DNA of 64,000 nucleotides from Semisulcospira habei (GCA_036245525.1 BTPG01000002.1:123364951-123428950); one strand, 5' to 3'. Positions 31,924 through 42,229 are shown, counted from the first letter of the stretch. Numbers and translations are program-made. The notes: a model not told the origin generated them from the sequence alone.

Positions 31924-33867
31924 ATGGAATTTAAATCACCAACAATTACCACTGTAAATGCATTTCAATTTAACGTGGATGCCACGTACAATGTCGCGCC
32001 AACTTATGACCAGAAAATAATTCAGCTAAATGAGCTCGATATAGCTTTGTCTGAAGGAGATTTATTTCAAGTGAAAGTGCCGAATCCATATGATCATTAC
32101 CTAAACCTCCAATTACAGATGATGCAACTGCAAGAAAGTGGTCCTCAAGCCCACTACAGATGTTTCAAAACCAGCTTAACTTTGCTATACTATGTTCAAC
32201 TACAGGCTGTGGCGTTTCTTTTACAGACCATTTGAATCACCCAAACAAACTGATTAAGTCTGTCTATCGTTTCCACACGTATTACCAGCTTAGAAGAATA
32301 CTGTCAGAACTCTATACCCCACTGCCCACTGAATCCAGTTTTAATCAGTTTAACAATCCCATGGATCTGAAAGCATTTGTACGCATCTGTAATGAATTTA
32401 ACATCAGTACAAAGTACGACTTTACACAAAAACTTGATGATCACAATGGTATGGGAACATTGTATTATGCTATGAGTCACAGACAATACCCTCAAGATTA
32501 CTACCCTGGTTACACTTCATTCTCACACAAATCTGAAGTCTGGTTAGGATCAATAGAACAGAAACAGTCTAATGCATGGACCACATTTGTCTTAGATAAG
32601 AGTGATGGGTTTACTCAAGCAGGAGTCGAGCGCATAAATGAGTCTATCAGAACATATGTATGGTGTATACTAGGAGCACGGTTCCGAGTCCTGGGCCCTC
32701 TACCGCAACCAACTACGACTCCTCGAACGCTTTCACCAGCGCTGCCTGCGTACCATCCTGGGCATTCACTGGAGTGACTATGTCACCAACGTCGAGGTCC
32801 TTGAACAGGCAGAAACTATGAGCATCGAGGCTTTGTTGCTGCGGACACAGCTTCGCTGGGCGGGGCACGTCTCCAGGATGGAGGATCATCGCCTACCCAA
32901 GATCACTCTGTTCGGCGAGCTTGCCACTGGACACCGAGACAGAGGGGCACCAAAGAAGAGATACAAAGACGGTCTCAAGAAGTCACTTAGTGCCTGCCAA
33001 ATCGACCACCGCCAGTGGTCTTCGCTTGCTGCGGACCGTGACACCTGGCGCTCCACCATCTACAAGGCAGCCGTCTCCTTTGAGGACTCTCGTAGAGCTA
33101 ACCTTAAGGACAAACGGCTCAGGAGAAAAAACAGAGTTGCCGTAACTCATAACCCTGACCAGACCTTCCCCTGCAGCCACTGCGGTCGAACCTGCCTGTC
33201 CCGGATTGGCCTCCGCAGCCACGAAAATGCCTGCAGACGACGTGGGAAAGCCCTATAGAATCTTCGTTCGCGAAGTCAAGCCAAGAGACTGAGAGACTGA
33301 GAGAGACTAGGAGCACAAGTTCAAACAAAGTCAAATATTTTAAACGGGAGTGGGAAATTTGAAGCACAAAAACAGTTTCTTGCAAACCTTGAAGATTCAA
33401 TTAATTCAGTAGTAGATCTCCTATCAAGCATACAACACTACCAAGACGTTCTCAGATATGCTAGATCAAAAGTTGACTTTGTAGTTGGTATCGGGTTATA
33501 CATGTTGCCATCAGACCTTCAACTCCAAATGGGGACAATAACAAATTATAATAATGAAATAATTGTTCCTGGGCGTGATCAAAAATTAGGACTCAATCAA
33601 TCTGTAAACTTGAGCCCAACAACCACACACCTACAACCATTAAAACCATTAATATCACCAGTAACATTAGTAACATCATCATCACCCGTACAGGCAGTAA
33701 CGCCAGTAATGTCAGTAACAGCCCCAGCATCGGCACCGACACCTGCACCGGCACCAGCACCAGCACAGCCAGTAACACCAGCACCAAACATACATGAGTT
33801 GGAGAGAACTGCATTGGTAATTGGCCTTACTGGATTAGGAATATTACTTCTTTACCTGTTTCATTAA
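31924..33867 (+). pseudogene. C-terminally anchored viral-element protein, disrupted (copy 2)
   Basis: It starts at 31,924 (MEFKSPT) and ends at 33,867 with the same hydrophobic C-terminus (ALVIGLTGLGILLLYLF) as copy 1. A one-base deletion near 32,105 shifts the frame after PNPYDHY; the correct frame resumes as FQNQLNFAILC near 32,163. An RTE family B fragment at 32,680-33,305 interrupts it after TYVWCILGA. Further small differences follow at 33,317-33,360. The Pro/Ala/Thr-rich linker before the anchor is present (33,700-33,790). Its 3' end overlaps the convergent gene by 24 bp. Confidence 0.75.
32680..33305 (+). mobile_element. RTE family B, 5'-truncated fragment
   Basis: The 11-bp target duplication ACTAGGAGCAC at 32,669-32,679 and 33,306-33,316 marks both ends. 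It carries the last 190 or so codons of the family B ORF, including the zinc-finger-like CSHCGRTCLS, and ends with a GAGACTGAGAGACTGAGAG run. It is nearly identical to the full copy at 28,112-31,339. Confidence 0.92.
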
Positions 33868-34423
33868 ATAACCCACTATTAACCCTCCTACTGTCACCAA
33901 AAAGACCCACACATGCTCCGCCATAAACCCTACTACCTTTGCTGCTGTACTGATCAGCCAACTGGCAACACTCCCTATTATGCCAGGCAAAGCATCCATT
34001 GCTTTTACTGCCAATTTTTGAAGCAAGTCTGATATATGAGACAACTGTTTTTTTACCCATGCCTGTAAATCTTTTGGGTCTGATGGAACTGGAGGAGCTG
34101 GAGGGGCAGGTGGAGCTGGACTGCTACCACCACCTGTTACAGCTAACACTACAGTACTAATAATAAATCCAAGAGCAGTAATTAAACTTGCAATAGTGAT
34201 ACCCTGCTCTCTGAAAAGTGTTTTCAATCTCTCAGCCAAAGTTGTGTCTTCGTGAAGTATTTTCTGAATAGTTTCTCTAACCCTGTTGACCTGTTTTTTC
34301 AGTTTTTCTTTTCCTATTTCAATCACTTCTAGCCGTGCAGATCTTTCAATCTGCAAATCATTTAATCTGTGTTGTATTCTTTCTTTCATTTCTGTGTCAT
34401 AATTCTCATCATCAGCTTTAGCT

Positions 34424-34425
<2 letters not shown>

Positions 34426-34466
<41 letters not shown>
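34426..34466. repeat. Homopolymer T(41)
   Basis: An uninterrupted run of 41 T next to a SINE insertion. It corresponds to an A-run inside the viral gene (13 A at the same place in copy 1) that has expanded. Its length may vary between assemblies. Confidence 0.9.
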
Positions 34467-34469
34467 CAT

Positions 34470-34852
34470 CCCCCACCCGGGTCTGCCCTGGGGGACTTGG
34501 GTGGGGTTAGGTACTTTTTAGTTCCCAGGGTCACCCTGGTCAGCCCCACAGGGTGAGTTTTTCTCTCTATTCTGGGGCATGTGTTTCTGTCTACCCGAGG
34601 TCCATTCACCTGTATTTGCCTTTTTAAAACTCTCCCTACTGTCTGCACTGCCTGTAGCTCTTGATATTGGATGTGTGTTGCTAAATGGTCTTAGCTTTAT
34701 TTAGGCCCCATGTGTTAGGTTTATTTAATGTATTTGACCGGCTGGCGACATACATTCAATGTTCTGTTTAGTTTTTTCTTCACAAGCAGTGCAGGCACGT
34801 CCTGAGAAAGCCTTGTTGCTGTCGGGACGTTAAGCAATGTACAATCAATCAA
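34470..34852 (+). mobile_element. SINE-like repeat copy D
   Basis: It sits in the A/T run of the coiled-coil gene. The target duplication is not resolvable because it falls in the homopolymer. It runs from CCCACCCGGGTCTGCC to the ATCAATCAA tail. Confidence 0.85.
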
Positions 34853-35231
34853 TTTTTCTCTTTCAATGTGATTATCTAGCTCACCTAGTTTGGCTACATT
34901 ATTCACAAGCTCACCTCTTATTGACCGCAGTGTTTTATCCAACCCCGCTAACTCCCGCATTGACAAAGGAGAGTCATCCATTGTTTTCATAGCCTCATTC
35001 ATTTGTCCTTCAGTAAATGAGGTTTCGTGTATTACCTTGTCTGCTATTTCTGGCAGTTTTTTAACTTCTGTCATTTTAATTTCTTGTCCTGATGGCAACC
35101 TTGTTTGGGTGTCATGAAGGACACTAGCAAGTCTAGGTGGTAACATTTTACTACCAATACCAAGGTAACGCTGCAGTGCTGCCTCACCACCAACATCAGT
35201 TTTGATTGTACTTAAAACTCTAAACTTTGCA

Positions 35232-35618
35232 ACCCCACCCGGGTCTGCCTTGGGGGACTTTGGTGGGGTTAGGTATTTTTTAGTTCCCAGGGTCACCCTG
35301 GTCAGCCCCACAGGATGGGTTTTTCTCTCTTTTCTGGGGCATGTGTTTCTGTCTACCCTTTGTCCATTCACATGTATTTGCCTTTTTAAAACTCTCCCTA
35401 CTGTCTGCACTGCCTGTAGCTCTTGATATTGGATGTGTGTTGTTAAATGGTCTTAGCTTTATTTAGGCCCCATGTTGTAGGTTTATTTAACGTATTTGAC
35501 CGGCTGGTGACATACATTCAATTTTCTGTTTAGTTTTTTTTTCACAAGCAGTGCAGGCACGTCCTGAGAAAGCCTTGTTGCTGTCGGGACGTTAAGCAAT
35601 GTACAATCAATCAATCAA
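35232..35618 (+). mobile_element. SINE-like repeat copy E
   Basis: The target duplication TCTAAACTTTGCA is at 35,219-35,231 and 35,619-35,631. It sits antisense to the viral coiled-coil gene. Confidence 0.88.
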
Positions 35619-35891
35619 TCTAAACTTTGCAGGATCGTTTTTATAAGTTAATTGTACTTTACCTTTGTCTGTATTTACACATAAGTGACGTTTGTCAAGT
35701 TCAAACTGATTAGGATCTATTACATCTGGGCGGTCACCAACATGATCATAAAATGAGTTTACTTTGTCTTTTAGCAGTTTTTGATATACACTAGAAGTAT
35801 TCACCATTCCAGTCATATCTGTTTCACTAGTATCATAGTCATTCATGTCATCCATTTCAAAATCTTCACGACCAAATCCCCCCGCTGCCAT

Positions 35892-35932
35892 TGTTTTTAT
35901 TAATTAAATTTTTTTGATTTGTGTATAATAAA
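35892..35932. promoter_or_regulatory. Divergent promoter region between coiled-coil and capsid genes, copy 2
   Basis: Forty-one A/T-rich bases lie between the starts at 35,891 (minus) and 35,933 (plus, context GTATAATAAAATGAC). It equals 8,029-8,069 of copy 1 in length and composition. Confidence 0.5.
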
Positions 35933-37223
35933 ATGACATTGTCCTATGGATCGAAGTTAGACCCATACAGAAAACTACGTGAACCTCTTGGTGTTAAGGG
36001 CATTAGGCAATCACTTGTCGTCACAAACAATCCTAGCTCCATAGACCAAAACCAAATTCTTACCGTCAAATTTCCAAACCTAGGTCCCAATGACGTTATT
36101 GTTCCTGGAACTGCTCGCCTTGCTTTTAATATTGAACTTTCATCAGACACAGATGACGAAAGAACACTAGTTGGCAACCTTGGCAGAGCAATTATTAAGA
36201 CTATTAAAGTTAAACTTGAAGGCCAGGAAGTGTTTAGTCTTGATGATGCTGATGTATTCTACTGTTACAAAGATATGTGGCTCACAAGTGAAGAACGAGA
36301 AGACCGTATTTATCAAGGTATCAAGGTATACAAGGTATCAAGGTTGCCAAACTCAGAATCAATGCAACAGATAAATCAACAACAGAAGCAAAGGATGTTA
36401 TTGTGGCAGAAACATATGGAAATAGATTTTGCATTCCACTTGAATTTGAATCCTAACAGCACATTTGCCTTATTATCAAGGAGCACTGAATGACCGTCTG
36501 AGTTTTGAACTAATCTTTAATGACTACTCCAAAGTTATTAAATCAACGGATCTCAATGCATCATACAAGATCTCTAACATTTCCTTGGAATATGAAATTG
36601 TCACACATACTCATCTAGCTACTGTCATTCAAAATCAGTACCAAACGAAACTGCCTATTTATTATGACCGTGAGATGAGGCACAGTTTAATGCATAAAGA
36701 CAAAAGTGATCCAATGTGGAACATCAACTTGAACACACCTGCTAGGTCACTGAAAGGCATTCTTATGCTGTTTGTTAAACCAGCGAGTCCATACGGACGG
36801 GATTCAGAAACATTTTACAATCCAAAGATTACTCATTTGTCTTGTACTATTGAAGGCCGTCCTAATCAAGTGTATGCTTCGGGTATGCTACCTTACCAAC
36901 ACTATGACGAGATCACAAAATATTTTGCAGGTGGAAGGCTTAGAGAAAAACCAGCAAACATGGCAAGCAAAAATCTACATCTGTATGACGTTAGGATAGC
37001 TCAATATCTGACAGACAAGTATGCACTTTGGTTGGACCTGCGTAGTACAGATGACGACTACCTACATGGGTCAAGTCATACTGTTGAAAACGGCAGTGAC
37101 GGAATTACAATCCAAACACAAAAAAAGGTTGAAAAAGCCGAAGTAATAAACATATATTTGTATCTGATTTATGACACACAACTGAACATTAAAGAAAGCA
37201 GACTAAGCGGGCACATATATTAA
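35933..37223 (+). pseudogene. Probable major capsid protein, frameshifted (copy 2)
   Basis: It starts at 35,933 (MTLSYGSKLDPYRKL) and ends at 37,223. The first 130 codons and the last 250 codons match the intact copy 1 protein, with blocks VKLEGQEVFSLDDADVFY and YASGMLPYQHYDE. Between about 36,318 and 36,470 the sequence runs out of frame, with an insertion of a short CAAGGTAT-type repeat near 36,317-36,340 and further small changes. The gene is inactive. The ATPase follows 19 bp after its stop. Confidence 0.75.
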
Positions 37224-37242
37224 AATTATATTCTATATTAAA

Positions 37243-37839
37243 ATGAACTTGATGACACTTGACCCACACTGTGGTTTGTTTTGTGGTGCCACAGGCTGTG
37301 GGAAAACTGAATTTGTTCTTAACCTCTTACAAACAAGATACATCTGTCATTTCAAAAACATTGTGATATTTTGTCCAACGATCAAACACAACAAAGCTTA
37401 TCACAACCGTTTATTCATTTGGGCTGATCATAACATTTATTTAGTCGACCCTGAGAAAAAACTGAATGACTACATGCAGTATTTTTACAAGCAATTTGAA
37501 GGACAGTCAACTTTGTTTATTGTTGATGATTGCTCTGCAGAGAAGGATATTGTTAAGAAGAGAAACACACTGGCAGAGCTTGCTTTTAGTGGCAGACACG
37601 CAAACATCAGTGTATGGATTCTCACTCAAAAATATAATGCTGTACTAAAAGATTTTCGTGAGCAGTTAAAGTTTATCTGTTTGTTTTACTGTAAGGATCG
37701 TGACAGCTTTGAAGACTGTCTCAGAGAGAACGATGTCATCCCAAATAAGCATGAACGAGATGATGTAAAAAACAAACTGAAATCAACTAAGCATCTAAAG
37801 CTTATTTTAAAGACAGACAGCCCACAGGGTATGGGTTAG
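37243..37839 (+). CDS. FtsK/HerA-type genome-packaging ATPase, intact (198 aa)
   Basis: The protein would drive DNA into the capsid using ATP. Walker A is GATGCGKT at residues 15-22. Walker B is LFIVDD at residues 91-96, followed by a polar segment (KKRNTLAELAFSGRHANIS). WILTQKYNAV follows as a probable sensor region. At 198 residues it is a little shorter than typical packaging ATPases of Polinton-like elements (roughly 200-250). The start context is TATTAAAATGAAC. It lies downstream of the capsid gene in the same direction. No stop or frameshift was seen, in contrast to copy 1. Confidence 0.85.
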   Translation: MNLMTLDPHCGLFCGATGCGKTEFVLNLLQTRYICHFKNIVIFCPTIKHNKAYHNRLFIWADHNIYLVDPEKKLNDYMQYFYKQFEGQSTLFIVDDCSAEKDIVKKRNTLAELAFSGRHANISVWILTQKYNAVLKDFREQLKFICLFYCKDRDSFEDCLRENDVIPNKHERDDVKNKLKSTKHLKLILKTDSPQGMG

Positions 37840-37874
37840 TGAATTAATTTAGCCTTTTATTTTGTCCATAAAAA

Positions 37875-38238
37875 ATGATGGACAAATCGTGCAAGCGTTC
37901 GATATCACAGAGAGCTTCAAAGACGTTGATCAATTAGATTCCTTAATAACATCTACCAAACAGCCTGACATAAGCCTCTCAGTGCCATCGGTGATATATA
38001 TGTCATATAATGTGATTTGGACTTTTTTGATGATGAGCATCCAGTTGTGGAGTACATGACAGTTATTTTAGGACACATACCTTTAAAGTTAATGATGCCA
38101 GCTGTGACTGGTTTGCAATACTTTGCTATAACATTTAAACAACTACGTAAGCTAAATGGTTATATTAACTGTGTTACAGTAAATAAAGTGATATTACACA
38201 CGCGGCATGAGCAGACAGCAGAAATATTATTTATTTAA
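37875..38238 (+). pseudogene. Unknown small protein, first of two tandem relatives (copy 2)
   Basis: It corresponds to the 110-residue protein at 5,776-6,108 of copy 1 (blocks around KQPDI and CVTVNKVILH). A frameshift just after the start and another near 38,030 break it. The start context is CATAAAAAATGATGG. Confidence 0.62.
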
Positions 38239-38259
38239 TATTTTGTCGGTCAAATAAAA

Positions 38260-38578
38260 ATGACGGACAACACGATCGATGTAACAGAGTTCTTCAGGTA
38301 TATCCAACACTTTGATCAGTTAAGAACAGATTTCAAACAACCGGACGTAACACCAATATCAACACCTGCATGATTTATGTGTCATATCAAATGACTTTAG
38401 AAATATTTGAGGAGTTACCATTTGTAGAGTGCATGCCTGTCGATCTTAAGACACATGCCTTTGAAGTTAATGATCAGTTGTTTGAGACAGTGTGTGAACA
38501 AATATTCAGACAACTATGCAACTGAATCTGTTTATTGTAGGTGTTACAGTCAATAAAGTGGTATTACACCTTGTGTAA
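38260..38578 (+). pseudogene. Unknown small protein, second tandem relative (copy 2)
   Basis: The start context is TCAAATAAAAATGACGGAC, matching the polymerase gene. The block KQPDVTP and the terminal VTVNKVVLHLV match the 110-residue protein of copy 1. Frameshifts near 38,355 and 38,510 break it. It is separated from its tandem relative by about 20 bp and from the polymerase start by 35 bp. Confidence 0.6.
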
Positions 38579-38613
38579 TTTTTTCTATTTATTATTTTGT
38601 CCTACAAATAAAA

Positions 38614-40350
38614 ATGATGGACAATGCCCAAAGCTCGTCCGGCTTAAGAAATGTGTTTCACACAACAGAATTGCCATATCCAACACTTACAGTGTCTATG
38701 AATCGATAGAAAGGTCTTTTTCTGTCATACAAGATAATCTTTCAGGTAGTGTAAATATTCAGATTGTTGCGAAAATAGAATTTACCAGGGTAGATGGTGA
38801 AGTGATTGTTTTGTATATCTCAACAAGACAACACACAGTTAATTCGAGAAGAGAATTGGAGAAAGTGTTTAGAGAAAGACTGTTGCCTGACTTTCTCGAA
38901 GCAATCGACAGAGCAAAAATGCAGGGATCTGGTTGGCATGAAGGTCGTGTACATGAACTACAACTGAAGCAGTCAAGGTATCATCCTATTTTAGGCAAAT
39001 CATGGTTGCCACTGCCAACTGAAGTTGTAAATAAAAAGGCTGTAGTCAATATTCAGAACAATGATAATTTCTGTTTTATGTGGTGTGCACTTGCCAAACT
39101 ACACTTTGTAAAAACAAGACCTGAACGTGTATCTAACTATACCAAATTTGAAAACGAACGCAACTTCAGTGGTATAGATTTTCCTGTTAAGGTAGAGGAC
39201 ATAGACTTGTTTGAAAAACTAAATCCTGGTATATCTGTAAATGTGTATGTATGGGATAATGAGTCTGAGAACAAATTAGAACCAATTAGAGCATCACCAC
39301 TTGCCCCCACCTACGGTCAGTCAGAAGATAAGCATGTTGACCTTTTATTAATAAGTTCCGGTGTTAACTTTCACTACACAATTATCAGGAGTATGTCACG
39401 TCTAATTCAACAAAACACAAGTGTAAACAGGAATTTTGTAAAAAGTGTTTACAGAGGTTTTCCTCTATTGAAGTAGCACACAAACATGTTAAACATTGTA
39501 GGTCGCCTGATGACATTCAAACAGTACTTAGGTATCCAGATCCTGGTAGCAAAGTTTATTTTAAAAACCATGGGGATCAGCAAAAGCTGCCGTTTGTAGT
39601 GTATGCTGATTTTGAATCACTGGTTGTTCCATATGATGGTCCTGTTCCAGAATCATTACCAAAGACAATAAAGTTGAGTGACCAAGTGGTGTGATCTTTC
39701 GGATATATTCTTGTTAGGTCAGACGGTCAGCATACAGAACCTGTTATCTACAGAGATGAAAATGCAGCAGCTGAGTTTTTAACAGAAATGAGACAACTGT
39801 ATAGTCAGGTAGTACAGTATTCGGAAAACTGTCAGATGCCTTTGTTGATGGCAGAAGAGGATGAACTGAATTTTAATACAGCGGAGACATGTTGGATTTG
39901 TGAACAAGCTCTGGGAGGTTGTGAACAACTTCTGAAGGGTGATACCCCCACCCGGGTCTGCCCTGGGGGACTTGGGTGGGGTTAGGTATTTTTTAGTTCC
40001 CAGGGTCACCCTGGTCAGCCCCACAGGGTGGGTTTTTCTCTCTATTCTGGGGCATGTGTTTCTGTCTACCCTTTGTCCATTCACCTGTATTTGCCTTTTT
40101 AAAACTCTCCCTACTGTCTGCACTGCCTGTAGCTCTTGATATTGGATGTGTGTTGCTAAATGGTCTTAGCTTTATTTATGCCCCATGTTGTAGGTTTATT
40201 TAATGTATTTGACCGGCTGGCGACATACATTCAATTTTCTGTTTAGTTTTTTTTCACAAGCAGTGCAGGCACGTCCTGAGAAAGCCTTGTTGCTGTCGGG
40301 ACGTTAAGCAATGTACAATCAATCTGAAGGGTGATAAAGTTCGTGACCAT
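38614..40350 (+). pseudogene. Family-B DNA polymerase, N-terminal part, disrupted (copy 2)
   Basis: It starts at 38,614 or 38,617 (AAATAAAAATGATGG) and shares the copy 1 sequence through the exonuclease and endonuclease VII-like region. Breaks are a one-base deletion near 38,680, a frameshift near 39,440 in the zinc finger, a TGA at 39,692-39,694 (TGT in copy 1) and a SINE at 39,945-40,322. The frame then runs into the N gap at RDH of the DHDH motif. The Exo I-type motif VVYADFESL is at about 39,596-39,622. The catalytic polymerase domain would have to lie in the gap. Confidence 0.82.
39945..40322 (+). mobile_element. SINE-like repeat copy F
   Basis: The target duplication TCTGAAGGGTGATA is at 39,931-39,944 and 40,323-40,336. 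It is inserted in the polymerase pseudogene. Confidence 0.9.
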
Positions 40351-40850
40351 NNNNNNNNNNNNNNNNNNNNNNNNNNNNNNNNNNNNNNNNNNNNNNNNNN
40401 NNNNNNNNNNNNNNNNNNNNNNNNNNNNNNNNNNNNNNNNNNNNNNNNNNNNNNNNNNNNNNNNNNNNNNNNNNNNNNNNNNNNNNNNNNNNNNNNNNNN
40501 NNNNNNNNNNNNNNNNNNNNNNNNNNNNNNNNNNNNNNNNNNNNNNNNNNNNNNNNNNNNNNNNNNNNNNNNNNNNNNNNNNNNNNNNNNNNNNNNNNNN
40601 NNNNNNNNNNNNNNNNNNNNNNNNNNNNNNNNNNNNNNNNNNNNNNNNNNNNNNNNNNNNNNNNNNNNNNNNNNNNNNNNNNNNNNNNNNNNNNNNNNNN
40701 NNNNNNNNNNNNNNNNNNNNNNNNNNNNNNNNNNNNNNNNNNNNNNNNNNNNNNNNNNNNNNNNNNNNNNNNNNNNNNNNNNNNNNNNNNNNNNNNNNNN
40801 NNNNNNNNNNNNNNNNNNNNNNNNNNNNNNNNNNNNNNNNNNNNNNNNNN
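40351..40850. other. Assembly gap, 500 N
   Basis: Exactly 500 Ns, which suggests a fixed-size placeholder. Copy 1 has at least another 1.2 kb of polymerase beyond the equivalent point, so the true missing length is probably well above 500 bp. Translations across it are meaningless. Confidence 0.95.
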
Positions 40851-41028
40851 CAATTCTTTGCTTTTCGTAATCTTGTTGAGCTTGAGCTAGTTTTTCAGAT
40901 GCCTCATTGTGTCGCTTCATTTCTTCTGCTGATTCTTCTTTACTAACTTTTGAAAAGAAATAGTTTGATCCACTAAAAGCTAATGCGTTAATAACTGCAC
41001 CACCAATCATGACAGCTATAGTTGCCAT
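40851..41028 (-). CDS. Membrane-anchored coiled-coil small protein, truncated by gap
   Basis: It starts at 41,028 (MATIAVMIGGAVINALAF) with an N-terminal hydrophobic helix of about 20 residues. A charged helix rich in Glu, Lys and Gln (ESAEEMKRHNEASEKLAQAQ) follows and enters the gap after 59 residues. It lies 8 bp from the end of the next gene. Similar short proteins accompany Polinton-like elements in other invertebrates, to my recollection. The function is unknown. Confidence 0.65.
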
Positions 41029-41036
41029 ATTTTTAT

Positions 41037-41267
41037 TTACATAGAAATATTTTCTGGAATAATTCCTTGCTTGACTAGAAAATCTTTTGTTGCAATCGAT
41101 GCTGTTATAACAACTACTAGTTTAGCACTGTCTTCGAAGTCTAATTTACTAAGGTCTGCTGATTTCATTTTGAGAAGACTTTTTCCCAGCATAGAATAAG
41201 CTACTGCTAGTCCACTTATTACAGCAGAGTGATAGACAAGGTTCATAAAGTTCTTTGTGTCGCTCAT
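41037..41267 (-). CDS. Small hydrophobic viral-element protein (76 aa)
   Basis: A complete ORF with a first hydrophobic stretch (AVISGLAVAYSMLGKSLL) and a second around LVVVITASIATKDFLVKQGI. It reads in the same direction as its neighbours, 8 bp upstream of the 41,028 start. It is conserved in style with membrane proteins of Polinton-like elements. No catalytic motif is present. Confidence 0.65.
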   Translation of the reverse strand: MSDTKNFMNLVYHSAVISGLAVAYSMLGKSLLKMKSADLSKLDFEDSAKLVVVITASIATKDFLVKQGIIPENISM

Positions 41268-41303
41268 TTTCTTATACCATAAAAATTAAAATAATAAATT
41301 TAT

Positions 41304-41717
41304 TTACTGCATGTAAAATGGGTCCACGGCTTTGGGTGTTGCTGGTAATGTGGAGACTTCTTCTTTTATTTTTGGAGTGTTTGATTTTTTGTACACGGTT
41401 TGAGTCTGTGGTTTGTATTTTTTATATAATTGGTAACCTACGTAACCAAATCCGACAACAAATCCAGCAACTATATATTTTGTTGTTTCAGGTTTAGTTG
41501 TTTTTTTATCACTTTGTGGGGTATGTGTTGGTTCTAATGGTAGTGTCACTGATGATGTTACGTCAGTCTTTTCTGTTAATGCTTGAAGCTGTAATTTCTT
41601 TTGTCTGTTATATTCAGCTAATCTTTTCCCAGCCTCTATTCGACCTGGACTTTTAGTCTTAGTCACTGTTTGAACCTGTGTCAAGACATGGCTCTGTTGT
41701 GGAGTCGTCTCGTCCAT
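41304..41717 (-). CDS. Single-pass membrane protein (137 aa), unknown function
   Basis: It starts at 41,717. The first 80 residues are polar, Thr/Gln/Lys rich. One transmembrane segment (YIVAGFVVGFGYVGYQLY) is followed by a basic, Pro-containing tail. Its start overlaps the 3' end of the upstream gene by 59 bp in a different frame. It is intact. Confidence 0.65.
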   Translation of the reverse strand: MDETTPQQSHVLTQVQTVTKTKSPGRIEAGKRLAEYNRQKKLQLQALTEKTDVTSSVTLPLEPTHTPQSDKKTTKPETTKYIVAGFVVGFGYVGYQLYKKYKPQTQTVYKKSNTPKIKEEVSTLPATPKAVDPFYMQ

Positions 41718-42174
41718 TTTCTTCTAATTTAAAATTTATTTTAGAAAAATCAATATGACTACTAGTAACAAGTAGGGTTACAGCAGGTGCAAGGTAATTC
41801 CCAAACTTGTAAAACATAAGGCATGCTAATTTGCCTATTGAACTTGAAACAATAGGATTGCTTTCAAGGTCGTGTGATAGACTGTCAGTGTCTACAGGTA
41901 AGAAGTGACTTACAGCTTTTGTATATAGACAGACAAGAGACCGGCTTAAATCACGAGTCATTAGTGAAGCAATATGGTTTTCATATTTAGAATGAAGTTT
42001 GATTAGTTCATCAGCGGTTAGAGATTCAATATCTTCTGTCATGTACTGTTTTCCGAGATAAGCCTTTGACTTCCCCGAAACAACAACAGACAAAAGACGC
42101 TGTTTTTTAAAGTCTAAGTCTTTGTTCTCTACAGCACAAATATCACTTAAAAGTAGTAATTCGTCTTGATTCAT
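41659..42174 (-). CDS. Unknown viral-element protein (171 aa)
   Basis: The start is placed at 42,174 (TATAAAATGAATC, fitting the element's start context) rather than at the upstream ATG at 42,243, which lies in the terminal repeat border. It has a helical, Leu-rich composition with a hydrophobic segment near the C-terminus (APAVTLLVTSSHIDF) and an acidic end. It is the first gene inside the right terminal repeat, transcribed inward. No family was recognised. Confidence 0.62.
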   Translation of the reverse strand: MNQDELLLLSDICAVENKDLDFKKQRLLSVVVSGKSKAYLGKQYMTEDIESLTADELIKLHSKYENHIASLMTRDLSRSLVCLYTKAVSHFLPVDTDSLSHDLESNPIVSSSIGKLACLMFYKFGNYLAPAVTLLVTSSHIDFSKINFKLEENGRDDSTTEPCLDTGSNSD

Positions 42175-42229
42175 TTTATAATGTAATATAATAATTTTGC
42201 TTAAAGAAGACAATGACAGCATTAATAAT

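Larger units (their letters stand above)
33844..35891 (-). pseudogene. Coiled-coil/membrane viral-element protein, split by SINEs (copy 2)
   Basis: It starts at 35,891 (MAAGGFGREDFE) and stops at 33,844. SINE copies interrupt it at 35,232-35,618 and 34,470-34,852; otherwise the three coding blocks are open. An N-terminal acidic segment is followed by a helical region with LAGLDKTLRSIRGELVNNVA and a charged coiled-coil region. A hydrophobic helix (near LITALGFIISTVVLAVTGGG), a Pro/Ala-rich linker (SPAPPAPPAPPVPSDP) and two C-terminal hydrophobic helices complete it. Better preserved than copy 1, it shows the family architecture. A role as a membrane-associated virion protein is a guess from topology. 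Confidence 0.75.

Noticed and set aside
40243..41028. Long ORFs spanning the N gap
   Set aside because: They exist only because Ns do not create stops.
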